The notes beneath the pieces were generated by a model that did no database searches, was not told the origin of the DNA, and saw only the letters and a program-made list of their open reading frames with translations. Position numbers and translations under genes: made by a program. Below, one piece after another: positions 1 through 9,719 of a stretch of DNA of 35,134 nucleotides; position 1 is the first letter of the stretch, and each line of letters starts with the position of its first letter. The stretch comes from a virus. The stretch is from the IMG/VR virus record IMGVR_UViG_3300047359_000221, positions 1-35,134 of that record; one strand, given 5' to 3'.

Positions 1-3000
1 TAAAAACTGTATTATTATCAAACACAATACCATGTTCGATACTGCTCAGATTGAATTGACCATATCCCATAGTATCACCAACGTTCAATGTTTTTACTTG
101 GAACTTAGTGTCTAATCTTTCTATTGCTAAATCTTTAGTAGCAATAGGATATAAGTTTTGATTTAATAAAAAGTTATCTTGCTCTACTGTTAATGGTTGA
201 ACAATATCACTATCTTTTTCAACTTTTAAATTTTGTGCTGATGGGTTAACTGTTATTAATGAACCGTTTTCCCAGTTAAACTGAGTCCAATAGAGATACT
301 CACGGATCATTGTAGTCCAATTTATCTCTGCACCATTCTCAATTAAATCAAACTTCATGCCTTTGCGTGTTAGCCATGAACCATAACTTGCTAAAAATTG
401 TGAAAGGGCTTGATATGTAAAAAATTGTGTACCGTATGGGATAATTTTTTCATCTGTTGCAGACTGTGTGTAATCATTTGCAATTTCGACTACATAGTCA
501 TCTACTTCAACTTTACTTTTGCTTCCATTATTAATAGGAGTATCAATTGTAAAGTATGCTTGGTCTTGTGAATTACCAAATACTTTCCAGCCGTTTTCTA
601 CAATCTGAATTATAACACTTGAAAACTTAATTTGATCATTGGGTTGATTATCATGCAACAATACAGAATAACTTTCATCTGGTATTAACAATGATGAATT
701 ATCTGAGTTAGGTGTTGCTTTTTCGACAAAGAATTTTAATAACGTCTTGTCACTAAATCCAGCAAGTCTATAAATTAAACGAACATCTAAGTTGTCTAAT
801 GTAGTTGTGATATCTACAGTTGCATCAACACCTTGTTGTTTTTCATAATCAACAATCCAGTTTATGTAACTTGTTTTTGCAGTGCCATTACCATATATCT
901 CAATATTACTAATGTTTAAATGACTTCGATCATTTACTAGATATTGATTAAATTCAGTGTTAAACTTATAAGTGTCTAAGTCTGCACCTAAGTTAAAGAA
1001 CTGAGCAGGTTTAGTTAACGCAAATATTCGCATTAAGTCAAATGGATAAGATGAACTTCTTCTGTATGAGAATTCTGCCGGAGCGTCATCTCCTACTTTC
1101 CAATCACGTTGTAGTATATTAGAATCATATGCACCTATTATTGAATCAAAAGGAGAACGTAAATCTCCGTGTTCGTCTACTGGAATAATTTTACTTAAGC
1201 CAGGACGTTTTAATTCATCAACAGTAACACTTGTCGTTCCACCTGTATTATAAATAATACCTGCTTCAATATCTCCCCACATAACACCGTTTTCACTTGT
1301 GTATGGGGCAGGACCATAACGACTAGTCCACCAAGTTGGTATCTCAGTAAACCCTAACATTTCCCAAGGTGCTATATTTGGTTGAGATGTTCCATAGAAG
1401 TATTCATATACTCCTCTCCAATAACCTTGATCAATTGGTTTGTTATCTAGTTTATTTCCTGATTGAAAATAGTTCCAACTAAACTGATTGCCTTTTGTAT
1501 ATCCTGTTTGCGTCTTGTAATCAATTCTGTTTTGTCCAGCCCAGTTTAAAAATTGTGAACTATAAATTTTTAAATAGTCTTCTGTTGTATATGTTGACTC
1601 TCTAAAGAATCCAGGTAACACTTCATAACGTTCAATAGGAACAAGTGTACTTAATTTAATATTGTTATAGATTCTAGTTTCAAATTCTAATAATGCTTGA
1701 TCTCTAAAATCAGTAAGTCCTGTCTCTGGTGTATAATCTAATGTATACAAAGATGTATATGATCCATCATGTCCTCTCAACATATATGTTGGCGTTTGAT
1801 AGTTTGGATCTAGTACGATTTCAGGTTTCCATTTAGGATACATACCTAACTTAGTTGGGGTATTAGGTACAAAGTTACCATATGTTTGATTGTATTCTTT
1901 AATAGTAACAACATCGCCTGCTTCTAAATCTTTAGTTACTGTCAACGAAGGTGATGTTGTTGATACAACATAGTCTACGTCTCTGATTAACTGAGATGTC
2001 TGTGTGACGCCTGAAGTTGTTCTTGTTAGATAAACAAGCACACCACTATAATTTGCTTTAGTAAAATCATACGTTTGGGCTAGAGGGTAAATAGACTCTT
2101 GCAATGCGTTTGCAAACGTATATGTATTTGTTTTGTAAGGTGCTTGTGATGGCAACATATCTGACCAGAAGAAAGAATCTTCTTCAGACTTTGCCGATAC
2201 TATTTGTTCTAGTGCTGTGTCTAAGATATAACTAGGTTCAAATCTTCGTTCCCATTCAATGTCATTTACAGTTTTTACAATTTGTTGCTTGTATTGAATG
2301 TATTGATTAGAATTGTATTGTAGTGCATTGAATAAATTATGCTCTGACTTACGTAAGAACACACTAGGCAATACCAATGATGCAGAGTTTTGAATAATCT
2401 TTGTGCCGTACGGTACTAAATTACCTAAATCTCTTAAATTGTTTGATCCAAAGATTGTACCTTCTGAGTTTGGATTGTTAATAAAGATGTCTTGGTATTG
2501 TGATCTAATGTCACCAATGTCTGCAATTTCTAAATCTGTATTAAAAGGGTTGTTGCTTAAATTAATAGGTATGCTATAATAAGCAGACTCAGATGTCTGA
2601 TTACTTAGTATTAAAATTTGTACAGGCGTATCTACTGTTGGAGCAGTATTTAATGTAATCTTTGTTGTGTTGTCAGTTTCTGTAATTGTATATGTAGATT
2701 CTAATTGATATACGTTGTTCACATATACTTGCACACGTGGCCATGAATCATCTGCTTCAGGTATTACAGCAACATCACACGTGAACGAGGCTACGGACCC
2801 TTTACTATATTCTAGTTCAAATACTTGGTACTGAACTGAGGGGGCAAGTGCTGTTTGCCAGCCCAACTCACGTGTTTTGTCGATACGTGTAGAATAATTA
2901 TACACATAACCTGTATTGACTTTCTCGGTTATTGGTGTTGACCCAGTAACATATGAGAATGAGTCAACATTAAGAGAGCAATCAAAACTAATATCACCTA

Positions 3001-5821
3001 CATTGTCTACTGCTGAGTAACGTAGTGGGAAACCAAGTATAGCATCATTGATGCCAGTGCCTCTACCATAAGAAAATAGTTTGTTACCTAAAAATGATGT
3101 ACCTTGATAAATTGTTGCATCACCAAATGACACTCCATCTTTGTCAAAGACATCGAACTGTGGTGCCTGATTAACTGTAAGTTTTTGCTGTGCTTCTTCC
3201 CATGTGACACCATCAAACCAAAAAGTAGAACCTTGATAATTGTATCCTCTAAGTGCTACTGTTTGATCATCTGGTAAACACAGTGAATCTTCTGCTTCAG
3301 TTAAAGTTATGATTGGAGTAGATCCAAATGTAATTGTTGAAAAGCCAACAACATAAATCTTGTTTCTAACTTCTAAATTTGTATCTGCTGTAAAGACAAC
3401 TCTTGCGCCGGAGAACAATTCATAATTGTTTACAGTTATATCACTTCCTACAATTGATACGTTTGCTTGTCCGAGTACTGTGACATTGTTTAACTCAACT
3501 GTTAAAACAGTATTAGTTCCAACTACTTCAATATTTGTAATTTGCGTATTGCTCGGTAATGCAGAGTTAGAGTCTGTTACATACATATTAACATCAAATG
3601 ATGTAAAGATATCTGCTGTAGGAATAGTAATGGTTGTAGATATTCTGTCTACGCCCGGAGTCGGATCTTTTGTTACACCTGCGATTGTAGCAGTGTAACT
3701 TGTATATGTTTCTATGTCAGGATAGTATTGTTGCTTGTTTGCAACTTGGTCAAATACATTCGTTGTTCTTGTGTCTATAAAATCTACAGGCGCTTTTGCA
3801 ATTGTTCCTGCATCAAATAGTTTTAAGTTTGGATAAAACTCAATGATTGGTCGTTTTGCTTTTGCAGACCCTGTTGCATAAGTTGTAACGATTGACGGGT
3901 CATCATTATATTTAGCCGTTGCATTAATAACATCGATGTGAAACCATCTATTAGATCGTGACCATGCATTTTTATTAATAGAATTTCTACCGATCGTAAT
4001 ATAATCTTGGTCGATAGGAATAAACAACTCTGTATCAAAGTTACCAATTGAATATGGTAACGAATCATAAGGAATATAGTTTGTTCCTGTAAAATCTTCA
4101 GGTACTGCTAAGTCTGTTGTAGGAATCAAGTTAATAGATTCACCTACTCCTTGCACATAATACTCACCTGACAAATATTTTGAAGGAATAACATCTCCAT
4201 TGAATTGTACTTTTAATCCGTTTGTAAATACTACTCCATTTGTTGATGTAAATGTTTTTTGACCTAAGATATCTTCGTCAACATCTAAAGTGTTTGTTAA
4301 ATTACTTTCGATTAATTTAATAACACCCACTTTATTTGCATTTGTGCCGTCTTGGTAGTATAATGTATCTAATAATGCTGAGAGATAAGGTACTTTTGTA
4401 ATCTCACCTGCTAATGATCTATAAAAGTCTAAGCCGATGTATTCTGTACCAAATTGAGCAGTAATCTTTTCTTCGGTTGGTATTACACCAGCGGGAATCA
4501 AACGAATTGTTGGGTCTGATGAATCTCCTACATATGTAATTGTATAAAAGTTTTCATTAACATTTGTGTAAAAGCCTTCTTCCCACAAACCTTCATTGAT
4601 GTTTGCTACCATTGAACCTGTATCAGCAACTAATGATAATGTCGGACCATTTAATGTTAATGAAATAGTAAATGATGTTGAATTGATAATATCTTTAACA
4701 TAGTAAATCGTGTCAACATCTAGTCCACCAAGTAATGGATCACTATCAGGTACTGCTGTAAATGTAACTGTTTGATTTGCAACTAAGTCTGTTGTTGTTC
4801 CAGATGACAACTTAAGTTGTGATGTTGTTGTCTCATCAATTGATAAAGTTACCGGAGCAACAATTTCAGGAGATGTTAAATTAACATCATAGTTTGCGCC
4901 GTTTTCATCAAAGAAAGATTGTATGAATCCTACTTCGTTTGGTTCTTCTGTTTGATAGAACATAACAGTAAGACCTTCTAGTGAAGTGACACCATCAATA
5001 TTTCCTACTTGACTAACTGTTAATCCATTGACTTCTGAAAATAGTTTTGTACTTACAACACCTACTGAGTTTTCGCCAGGGAATAAAAAGTCATTTTGTG
5101 CTTCTCTATTAGGAACAGTAAATGTTACATAACCTGTAGTTGCACCGTTGTTATTGACACCCAAGATTTCTCTTGTGTTTTGTGCTCCGTCCATGCCTGT
5201 TACTCCAGGCACACCCTGTATCCAAAACTGAGTTTCTTGGTTTACTGCAAACCTGTATGAACCACCACGTAACAATGTTAGTGTAGGATTGAGAGAACCA
5301 GATGCGGCGCCTAATGCTTTAATGCTATATGCGTTTGATGTGTCAGTAACAATGTAATCAGATTCTGAGAACACAGTAGCACTAGCAACTGTGACTGCTG
5401 GAGGACCATCTGGTATCCAAAAGTACTGATTAAAATTAATTAACTTATCTAAGTCTGTAAATGAATCCCATGAATAAATTTGACTGTTAAACAAACGAGA
5501 ATTATCTAGTGTTACACCGCCTTTAAGTTGCAATGCATCAATAAGTTCTGGGTATGTTAAGAAGTCTTTAGCAGTAGATTGATTTTCGTTTAGAAATGCA
5601 GTGCCAGGTGCTAACTGATAATCTGTTCTTGTTTTGTTTGGCTCTGTTACATAATAATCTTTTGCATTGACACCGTACCCAAACTTACTTCCAACGTACC
5701 CTTGCAACGTTTCTGTTTTGGGTTCGTTTACTAATTGATCTAATGTTGCACCTAAGAATTGTGCGTTGGTAGAGGTTTTAAATATCTCAGGTAGAAACTC
5801 TAATGTTCTGATCTTTGCCAT
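1..5821 (-). CDS. Giant virion structural protein, probable baseplate/tail component in the gp7 position (3' end outside window)
   Basis: The reading frame is open from the ATG at 5821 to base 1, about 1,940 codons, so the C-terminus is missing. The protein starts MAKIRTLEFLPEIFKT. Regions rich in beta-strand-like sequence follow. A later part contains phrases I recognise from large structural proteins of marine T4-like phages: NPNSEGTIFGSNNLRDLGN, GHDGSYTSLYTLDYTPE and, near base 1350, PWEMLGFTEIPTWWTSRYGP. It is the last gene of the baseplate operon seen here, 15 bases after gp6, where T4 has wedge gene 7. A role in the baseplate or its fibre attachment is inferred from that position. T4 gp7 is about 1,030 residues, so this protein is at least nearly twice as long. 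An AAGG sits about 13 bases before the start, so the ribosome site is weak. A TGTAAATA element lies at 5826-5833 on this strand, but so close that it may be chance. The structural family is fairly sure; equivalence to gp7 is not. Confidence 0.75.
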   Translation of the reverse strand, partial: MAKIRTLEFLPEIFKTSTNAQFLGATLDQLVNEPKTETLQGYVGSKFGYGVNAKDYYVTEPNKTRTDYQLAPGTAFLNENQSTAKDFLTYPELIDALQLKGGVTLDNSRLFNSQIYSWDSFTDLDKLINFNQYFWIPDGPPAVTVASATVFSESDYIVTDTSNAYSIKALGAASGSLNPTLTLLRGGSYRFAVNQETQFWIQGVPGVTGMDGAQNTREILGVNNNGATTGYVTFTVPNREAQNDFLFPGENSVGVVSTKLFSEVNGLTVSQVGNIDGVTSLEGLTVMFYQTEEPNEVGFIQSFFDENGANYDVNLTSPEIVAPVTLSIDETTTSQLKLSSGTTTDLVANQTVTFTAVPDSDPLLGGLDVDTIYYVKDIINSTSFTISLTLNGPTLSLVADTGSMVANINEGLWEEGFYTNVNENFYTITYVGDSSDPTIRLIPAGVIPTEEKITAQFGTEYIGLDFYRSLAGEITKVPYLSALLDTLYYQDGTNANKVGVIKLIESNLTNTLDVDEDILGQKTFTSTNGVVFTNGLKVQFNGDVIPSKYLSGEYYVQGVGESINLIPTTDLAVPEDFTGTNYIPYDSLPYSIGNFDTELFIPIDQDYITIGRNSINKNAWSRSNRWFHIDVINATAKYNDDPSIVTTYATGSAKAKRPIIEFYPNLKLFDAGTIAKAPVDFIDTRTTNVFDQVANKQQYYPDIETYTSYTATIAGVTKDPTPGVDRISTTITIPTADIFTSFDVNMYVTDSNSALPSNTQITNIEVVGTNTVLTVELNNVTVLGQANVSIVGSDITVNNYELFSGARVVFTADTNLEVRNKIYVVGFSTITFGSTPIITLTEAEDSLCLPDDQTVALRGYNYQGSTFWFDGVTWEEAQQKLTVNQAPQFDVFDKDGVSFGDATIYQGTSFLGNKLFSYGRGTGINDAILGFPLRYSAVDNVGDISFDCSLNVDSFSYVTGSTPITEKVNTGYVYNYSTRIDKTRELGWQTALAPSVQYQVFELEYSKGSVASFTCDVAVIPEADDSWPRVQVYVNNVYQLESTYTITETDNTTKITLNTAPTVDTPVQILILSNQTSESAYYSIPINLSNNPFNTDLEIADIGDIRSQYQDIFINNPNSEGTIFGSNNLRDLGNLVPYGTKIIQNSASLVLPSVFLRKSEHNLFNALQYNSNQYIQYKQQIVKTVNDIEWERRFEPSYILDTALEQIVSAKSEEDSFFWSDMLPSQAPYKTNTYTFANALQESIYPLAQTYDFTKANYSGVLVYLTRTTSGVTQTSQLIRDVDYVVSTTSPSLTVTKDLEAGDVVTIKEYNQTYGNFVPNTPTKLGMYPKWKPEIVLDPNYQTPTYMLRGHDGSYTSLYTLDYTPETGLTDFRDQALLEFETRIYNNIKLSTLVPIERYEVLPGFFRESTYTTEDYLKIYSSQFLNWAGQNRIDYKTQTGYTKGNQFSWNYFQSGNKLDNKPIDQGYWRGVYEYFYGTSQPNIAPWEMLGFTEIPTWWTSRYGPAPYTSENGVMWGDIEAGIIYNTGGTTSVTVDELKRPGLSKIIPVDEHGDLRSPFDSIIGAYDSNILQRDWKVGDDAPAEFSYRRSSSYPFDLMRIFALTKPAQFFNLGADLDTYKFNTEFNQYLVNDRSHLNISNIEIYGNGTAKTSYINWIVDYEKQQGVDATVDITTTLDNLDVRLIYRLAGFSDKTLLKFFVEKATPNSDNSSLLIPDESYSVLLHDNQPNDQIKFSSVIIQIVENGWKVFGNSQDQAYFTIDTPINNGSKSKVEVDDYVVEIANDYTQSATDEKIIPYGTQFFTYQALSQFLASYGSWLTRKGMKFDLIENGAEINWTTMIREYLYWTQFNWENGSLITVNPSAQNLKVEKDSDIVQPLTVEQDNFLLNQNLYPIATKDLAIERLDTKFQVKTLNVGDTMGYGQFNLSSIEHGIVFDNNTVF

Positions 5822-5836
5822 ATTTTATTTACAACC

Positions 5837-8800
5837 TTATGACTGCATTGTTGCAGGAGTTAGTGCAGGTACAATTACTATATCATTTGTAGTAGCCGCG
5901 TTTACAAATATCTCATACGGTCTACATTTAATTTCATATAAATCACCAAATAATTTTTCTGGATCATCTGAAACAAGTATAACCGAACTCACTAGTTCTC
6001 CTATTTGTTCATGTAGATACGCACTTAATTCTGAGAAGAAGAAAGTATCGCCAAAGTTCCAATTGTTAATATCAAAATAACTATCCATCGCCGCTAATAC
6101 AGAACTTCTGATTTCACTATTAGATGCATTTGTTGATTGTGATTTTACCACTTTAATAGTTGCTCTCAATGATTGATCTGCTTTAGGCCCGAACAATGGT
6201 TTAAATGTAACACTATTTAATATGACTGAATCTGACAGCATTTTAAAATCTTGTACTTTTGGATATGTTGTATTCAATTCATTCAACGTTGGTTGATTAG
6301 GTTTGTTAACAGTGTTTGTTGTATCTTTAATATAATTATTAAATGCCGTATAGTATGATTGTGTTACTACATAAAGATCAACGATATTTGTTGTTGCAGG
6401 ATCAATACGTGTTGTGTTATTAGCATTGTGTCTATATTGATAATCCAGTCCTTGTCTTCCTGACTTAATAGAATAATCTAATTGTTCAGTCATAATATAA
6501 TTAGGAGTTGTTATAGTAGGGTCTTGTATAGACTTATAGAATTTGTTATCAGTGTATGCATAAAATAATTGTCCTTCAGGGAACTCATACTTGACAATTT
6601 CAACTTGATTTTTAGTTCCATAAGTATAAACAATATCTGTACTTGGTACAATTAATTGTCTTGTTAAATTTACTGGATCAGTAATAGTTCTAAAGAATAC
6701 ATACACTCCAATATTTGCGCCATTATTTACATAGCCAGTAATGTCGTTAAAGAAGTCTGGGTCTAATATTAATTGACCGTTGTTTACATCAGTTGCGGCA
6801 ACTTCAACTTGGAAGTCGTTTACATAACCGTCACTTTCAACTGTTTGCCCTAATATATTAACTTTAGTATCTTCTCCTAATGCAGTTGCTGTATTGAATA
6901 CTGTGTTAATACCCAATACATTAATAAAGTCTTGTATGATTTTACCTGTAAACGGATCATATACTAATTCATCTTTGTTATAAGTAAATCTTGTATCAGC
7001 AACACTACCAAAATAGTATGTTAATGATCGATAAGTTACTGTATACCGATTGTTTCCTAAACTAGTAAATTTAACAAAGTAATTTGCATTTGATGCTGAG
7101 CCAATTGACCAACGTTCTTGGTTAATCAATAGTGAGTTGTTAAAGATTAAAGTAAAATCTTGTTGTAATTCAATTTTAAGAATTGCTTCTTGTATGACAT
7201 CACTTGATAAAGAATTATCAAACACCGGAATAAGTTCTGTAAGTATTACGCCGTCAGGTATATAACCATTTACTGTTACTGGACCCTGACCGTTTGCAAA
7301 TGTTCCTTCGCCGTTGTTATTACCATCACCAACAACATTTAATATTGTTGACCATATATAATTTTTTTCTCCGCCAGTGGGTACTCCTGCAACTAAACGA
7401 TTGTCTGCATCAAAATAAAATCCAGTTGGCGCATCAAATTTTAATAATGCTCCTTTAGTTGCATACGTTGCATTAGTAGTAGTAAATGTTCCTATAGGTT
7501 GAGGTCTTTCTATGGTCCCATCAAGTGAGTAAAAATATCCAGTTTCACTTGTTGTGTCAACTGAACTTGTTTTCCAATATAAAGTATCTCCACCGCTTGT
7601 GCCTGGATATGCATAACGTGTATAGTTTTGAATGTAATACTGATTAGCACGATTCAATGCAAGTACTGATGCTAAATCATCAGTGAAGAATTGAATGATG
7701 TCTGATGTGTTGTTCACTTGCAATGTTAAGAAGCCATCTTCATTGTCTTGGTATAACGCTCCGTCATCGCCAAATGAATTTGTACTTGAATACTTTCCAG
7801 TAGGGTCAAGTAAATCTAAATTCTTAGATACGCCAATAGAACTTCTATTGATTGCTTTTGATTTAACAATAGAGTTATATAAAGTATAAGGGAAGTTTGT
7901 GTAGTCTTCTCCGTTTACCATTCGATTTTGTGTATAGTATCTTGTTGGCGCTCTTTGCTTAATCTGTGCTAATGGTTCTCTTGCTTGTGCATTTGTTACT
8001 GCGACAGGTAGTGCAAAATTTATAGACAAAGTTTGTTTACTGCCTACTCTGTCAACATACGTAAGAGAAACACTTACTCCGTTCATTTCCGAAGGATCAA
8101 TAGTATATGTTAATGCATTACTTGATCTTACATATGCTTTAAAGTTACCTACGGGCATCTCTGAGAATACTCCGTCACCGAATACATATGTAACTTGATC
8201 ATTTACACGTGAGTTTACAGAAAATATTTTTTTATCACTTGACTCTGTTTGTAAGTAAGCATCAGCATAAACATTTTCTACTTGTGACCATGCACCTAAT
8301 GTGTTATCTGCACTTATTTGATATAACCAAGTATCAGATTCGTTTACGCCTGTAACATCAATGTTAATTGTTTGATTTGAAATTTGTTGTTGAAAATCAA
8401 AGTTAAATGGAGTCAGTGATCCTTGTTTAAAGAAAAACATAAAGCCTGTATTCGGGCTACCAAAACCTAACTTGTCATTTCTATATAACATATTAATTTT
8501 ATTAGTCGGCGCCGGAGGAATCTCATACACATAGTTTTCATCTAATGACGTTGAACTCACTAATTCAAAGTTCATACCTTTACCGTCTACTTGTGAAGTA
8601 AAGGGTACAATAGGCATTGTACCATCTGGAAGTCTTATTCCATATTCACTTGTTCTAACACCTAAAATTTCAGCACTATTGCTTGGTCGTCCTATTTTTT
8701 GTGAATCAACCATAGCCGCATTGAATATTGCATTCATCTGATCTAACCAATTAGAGTTAGATGGATCATTCCAACTGATCGGAGTGTTGCTTAGATTAAC

Positions 8801-9202
8801 TCCATTTGCATCTTTGACATTTTCAGTTGTTCTAATAGATGTTACTTTCAAGTATCCAGATGCACATGAATTTCTTTTAGGTGTGTAACCAACTAAGTCT
8901 GCTAATTTTACTACAGAGTCTCTGCGTTCGGCCGTGTCGATGAAATTTTCACGTGTGTTTAAATCGTTTCTAAAGGCAAGACCTTGACCCATAAAAGCCA
9001 TAACATCAAGTAGAGCAATGAACTCTGAACTTTCGATATAATCATTGTAAGTTTCAGGATAATAAACTTTAATATAGTCAATAAAACTTTTTCTTAAAGT
9101 TTCATAATCATATGATCGAAAGTCTGCCTCACGAAAGGTTTCGTAGATTGCTTTCCAATCATTTACTCCAAAGAGTCCTGATTGCCTTGAACTTGTAGCC
9201 AT
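5837..9202 (-). CDS. gp6: Baseplate wedge protein gp6 (baseplate J-like)
   Basis: This is a wedge subunit of the T4-type baseplate, the piece that dimerises to form the inner ring and links wedges during sheath contraction. The N-terminus (SSRQSGLFGVNDWKAIYET and DYIKVYYPETYNDYIESSEF, with FRNDLNTRENFIDTA a little later) is the typical start of gp6 in marine T4-like phages, ahead of a baseplate J-like body. The C-terminal part (LFGPKADQSLRATIKVVKS) is a conserved end. At 1,121 residues it is far longer than T4 gp6 (about 660). The start is taken at ATG 9202 rather than the TTG at 9220. AGGGA lies 7-8 bases upstream of this ATG, and the six extra codons run through that ribosome site. A GATAAATA late-type element lies just upstream. 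It sits between gp25 and the giant structural gene in the same operon. Confidence 0.9.
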   Translation of the reverse strand: MATSSRQSGLFGVNDWKAIYETFREADFRSYDYETLRKSFIDYIKVYYPETYNDYIESSEFIALLDVMAFMGQGLAFRNDLNTRENFIDTAERRDSVVKLADLVGYTPKRNSCASGYLKVTSIRTTENVKDANGVNLSNTPISWNDPSNSNWLDQMNAIFNAAMVDSQKIGRPSNSAEILGVRTSEYGIRLPDGTMPIVPFTSQVDGKGMNFELVSSTSLDENYVYEIPPAPTNKINMLYRNDKLGFGSPNTGFMFFFKQGSLTPFNFDFQQQISNQTINIDVTGVNESDTWLYQISADNTLGAWSQVENVYADAYLQTESSDKKIFSVNSRVNDQVTYVFGDGVFSEMPVGNFKAYVRSSNALTYTIDPSEMNGVSVSLTYVDRVGSKQTLSINFALPVAVTNAQAREPLAQIKQRAPTRYYTQNRMVNGEDYTNFPYTLYNSIVKSKAINRSSIGVSKNLDLLDPTGKYSSTNSFGDDGALYQDNEDGFLTLQVNNTSDIIQFFTDDLASVLALNRANQYYIQNYTRYAYPGTSGGDTLYWKTSSVDTTSETGYFYSLDGTIERPQPIGTFTTTNATYATKGALLKFDAPTGFYFDADNRLVAGVPTGGEKNYIWSTILNVVGDGNNNGEGTFANGQGPVTVNGYIPDGVILTELIPVFDNSLSSDVIQEAILKIELQQDFTLIFNNSLLINQERWSIGSASNANYFVKFTSLGNNRYTVTYRSLTYYFGSVADTRFTYNKDELVYDPFTGKIIQDFINVLGINTVFNTATALGEDTKVNILGQTVESDGYVNDFQVEVAATDVNNGQLILDPDFFNDITGYVNNGANIGVYVFFRTITDPVNLTRQLIVPSTDIVYTYGTKNQVEIVKYEFPEGQLFYAYTDNKFYKSIQDPTITTPNYIMTEQLDYSIKSGRQGLDYQYRHNANNTTRIDPATTNIVDLYVVTQSYYTAFNNYIKDTTNTVNKPNQPTLNELNTTYPKVQDFKMLSDSVILNSVTFKPLFGPKADQSLRATIKVVKSQSTNASNSEIRSSVLAAMDSYFDINNWNFGDTFFFSELSAYLHEQIGELVSSVILVSDDPEKLFGDLYEIKCRPYEIFVNAATTNDIVIVPALTPATMQS

Positions 9203-9221
9203 AGTTTTTCCCTGTTTCAAG

Positions 9222-9229
9222 TATTTATC
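9222..9229 (-). promoter_or_regulatory. Late-type promoter element GATAAATA before gp6
   Basis: On the minus strand this reads GATAAATA, close to the T4 late -10 box TATAAATA. Initiation about six bases downstream would give a leader of roughly 14 bases that still contains the AGGGA ribosome site of gp6. AT-rich DNA produces such matches by chance, so only the placement supports it. Confidence 0.4.
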
Positions 9230-9251
9230 TTTATGGAAAAACCGACTTTTT

Positions 9252-9701
9252 TTATGCTATAGCGGCAACATTTGTTTGAGAATCAAAGAATAATGCTAGA
9301 TCTCCAGCATTATTGTATGGAGTAATTGATAGTTGAACTTCTATTAAAATACCATTATCTCTAGGATATGCTTGTATTGTATTGATAGTAAGACGCGGGT
9401 CTAACCCAGCAACTCGTCTGACTTCATTTTGTATCTCAATTTGAACATCACTTGTATTGGGTTCAAATATAAAGTCCCATAATGTAGTTCCATAATTAGG
9501 TTGACCGACTTTTTCACCACGTCTGATATTAAGTGCATTAACTAAATCTTGTATAACAAGTTGTTCATCAGTCAATCTAAACTTTTTACCAAAAACAATA
9601 GGATTAGTTATGCCGTTTGCTTCTCCATCAACAGCAGGTATAGGATTGACAGTACGAGGTTTGTCTGCATTAATTGTTGAGAATCCTATATAAGTTGCCA
9701 T
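9252..9701 (-). CDS. gp25: Baseplate wedge protein gp25 (GPW/gp25 family)
   Basis: This is a small wedge subunit of contractile-tail baseplates, which helps nucleate sheath assembly and belongs to the GPW/gp25 fold shared with type VI secretion TssE. The 149-residue length is normal for the family (T4 gp25 is 132). Family features are the central stretch VIQDLVNALNIRRGEKV, then GTTLWDFIFEPNTSDVQ and IQNEVRRVAGLDPRL, ending in a beta-rich segment. It follows gp5 by 18 bases and precedes gp6. No Shine-Dalgarno sequence is visible before the ATG. A perfect TATAAATA ends five bases before the start codon, so translation may depend on coupling to gp5 or on a leaderless transcript. Confidence 0.93.
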   Translation of the reverse strand: MATYIGFSTINADKPRTVNPIPAVDGEANGITNPIVFGKKFRLTDEQLVIQDLVNALNIRRGEKVGQPNYGTTLWDFIFEPNTSDVQIEIQNEVRRVAGLDPRLTINTIQAYPRDNGILIEVQLSITPYNNAGDLALFFDSQTNVAAIA

Positions 9702-9706
9702 AATAC

Positions 9707-9714
9707 TATTTATA
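9707..9714 (-). promoter_or_regulatory. Perfect T4-type late promoter box TATAAATA before gp25
   Basis: The minus strand reads GGG-TATAAATA-GTATT-ATG. The octamer equals the T4 late consensus. Initiation six to seven bases after it would fall at the A of the gp25 start codon, so a transcript from here would have almost no leader. It could be a real leaderless promoter or a chance match. Confidence 0.4.
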
Positions 9715-9719
9715 CCCTA

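Noticed and set aside
5826-5833. TGTAAATA before the giant structural gene as a late promoter
   Set aside because: It would place the transcript start at the start codon, deviates from the other elements and is easily expected by chance in AT-rich DNA.
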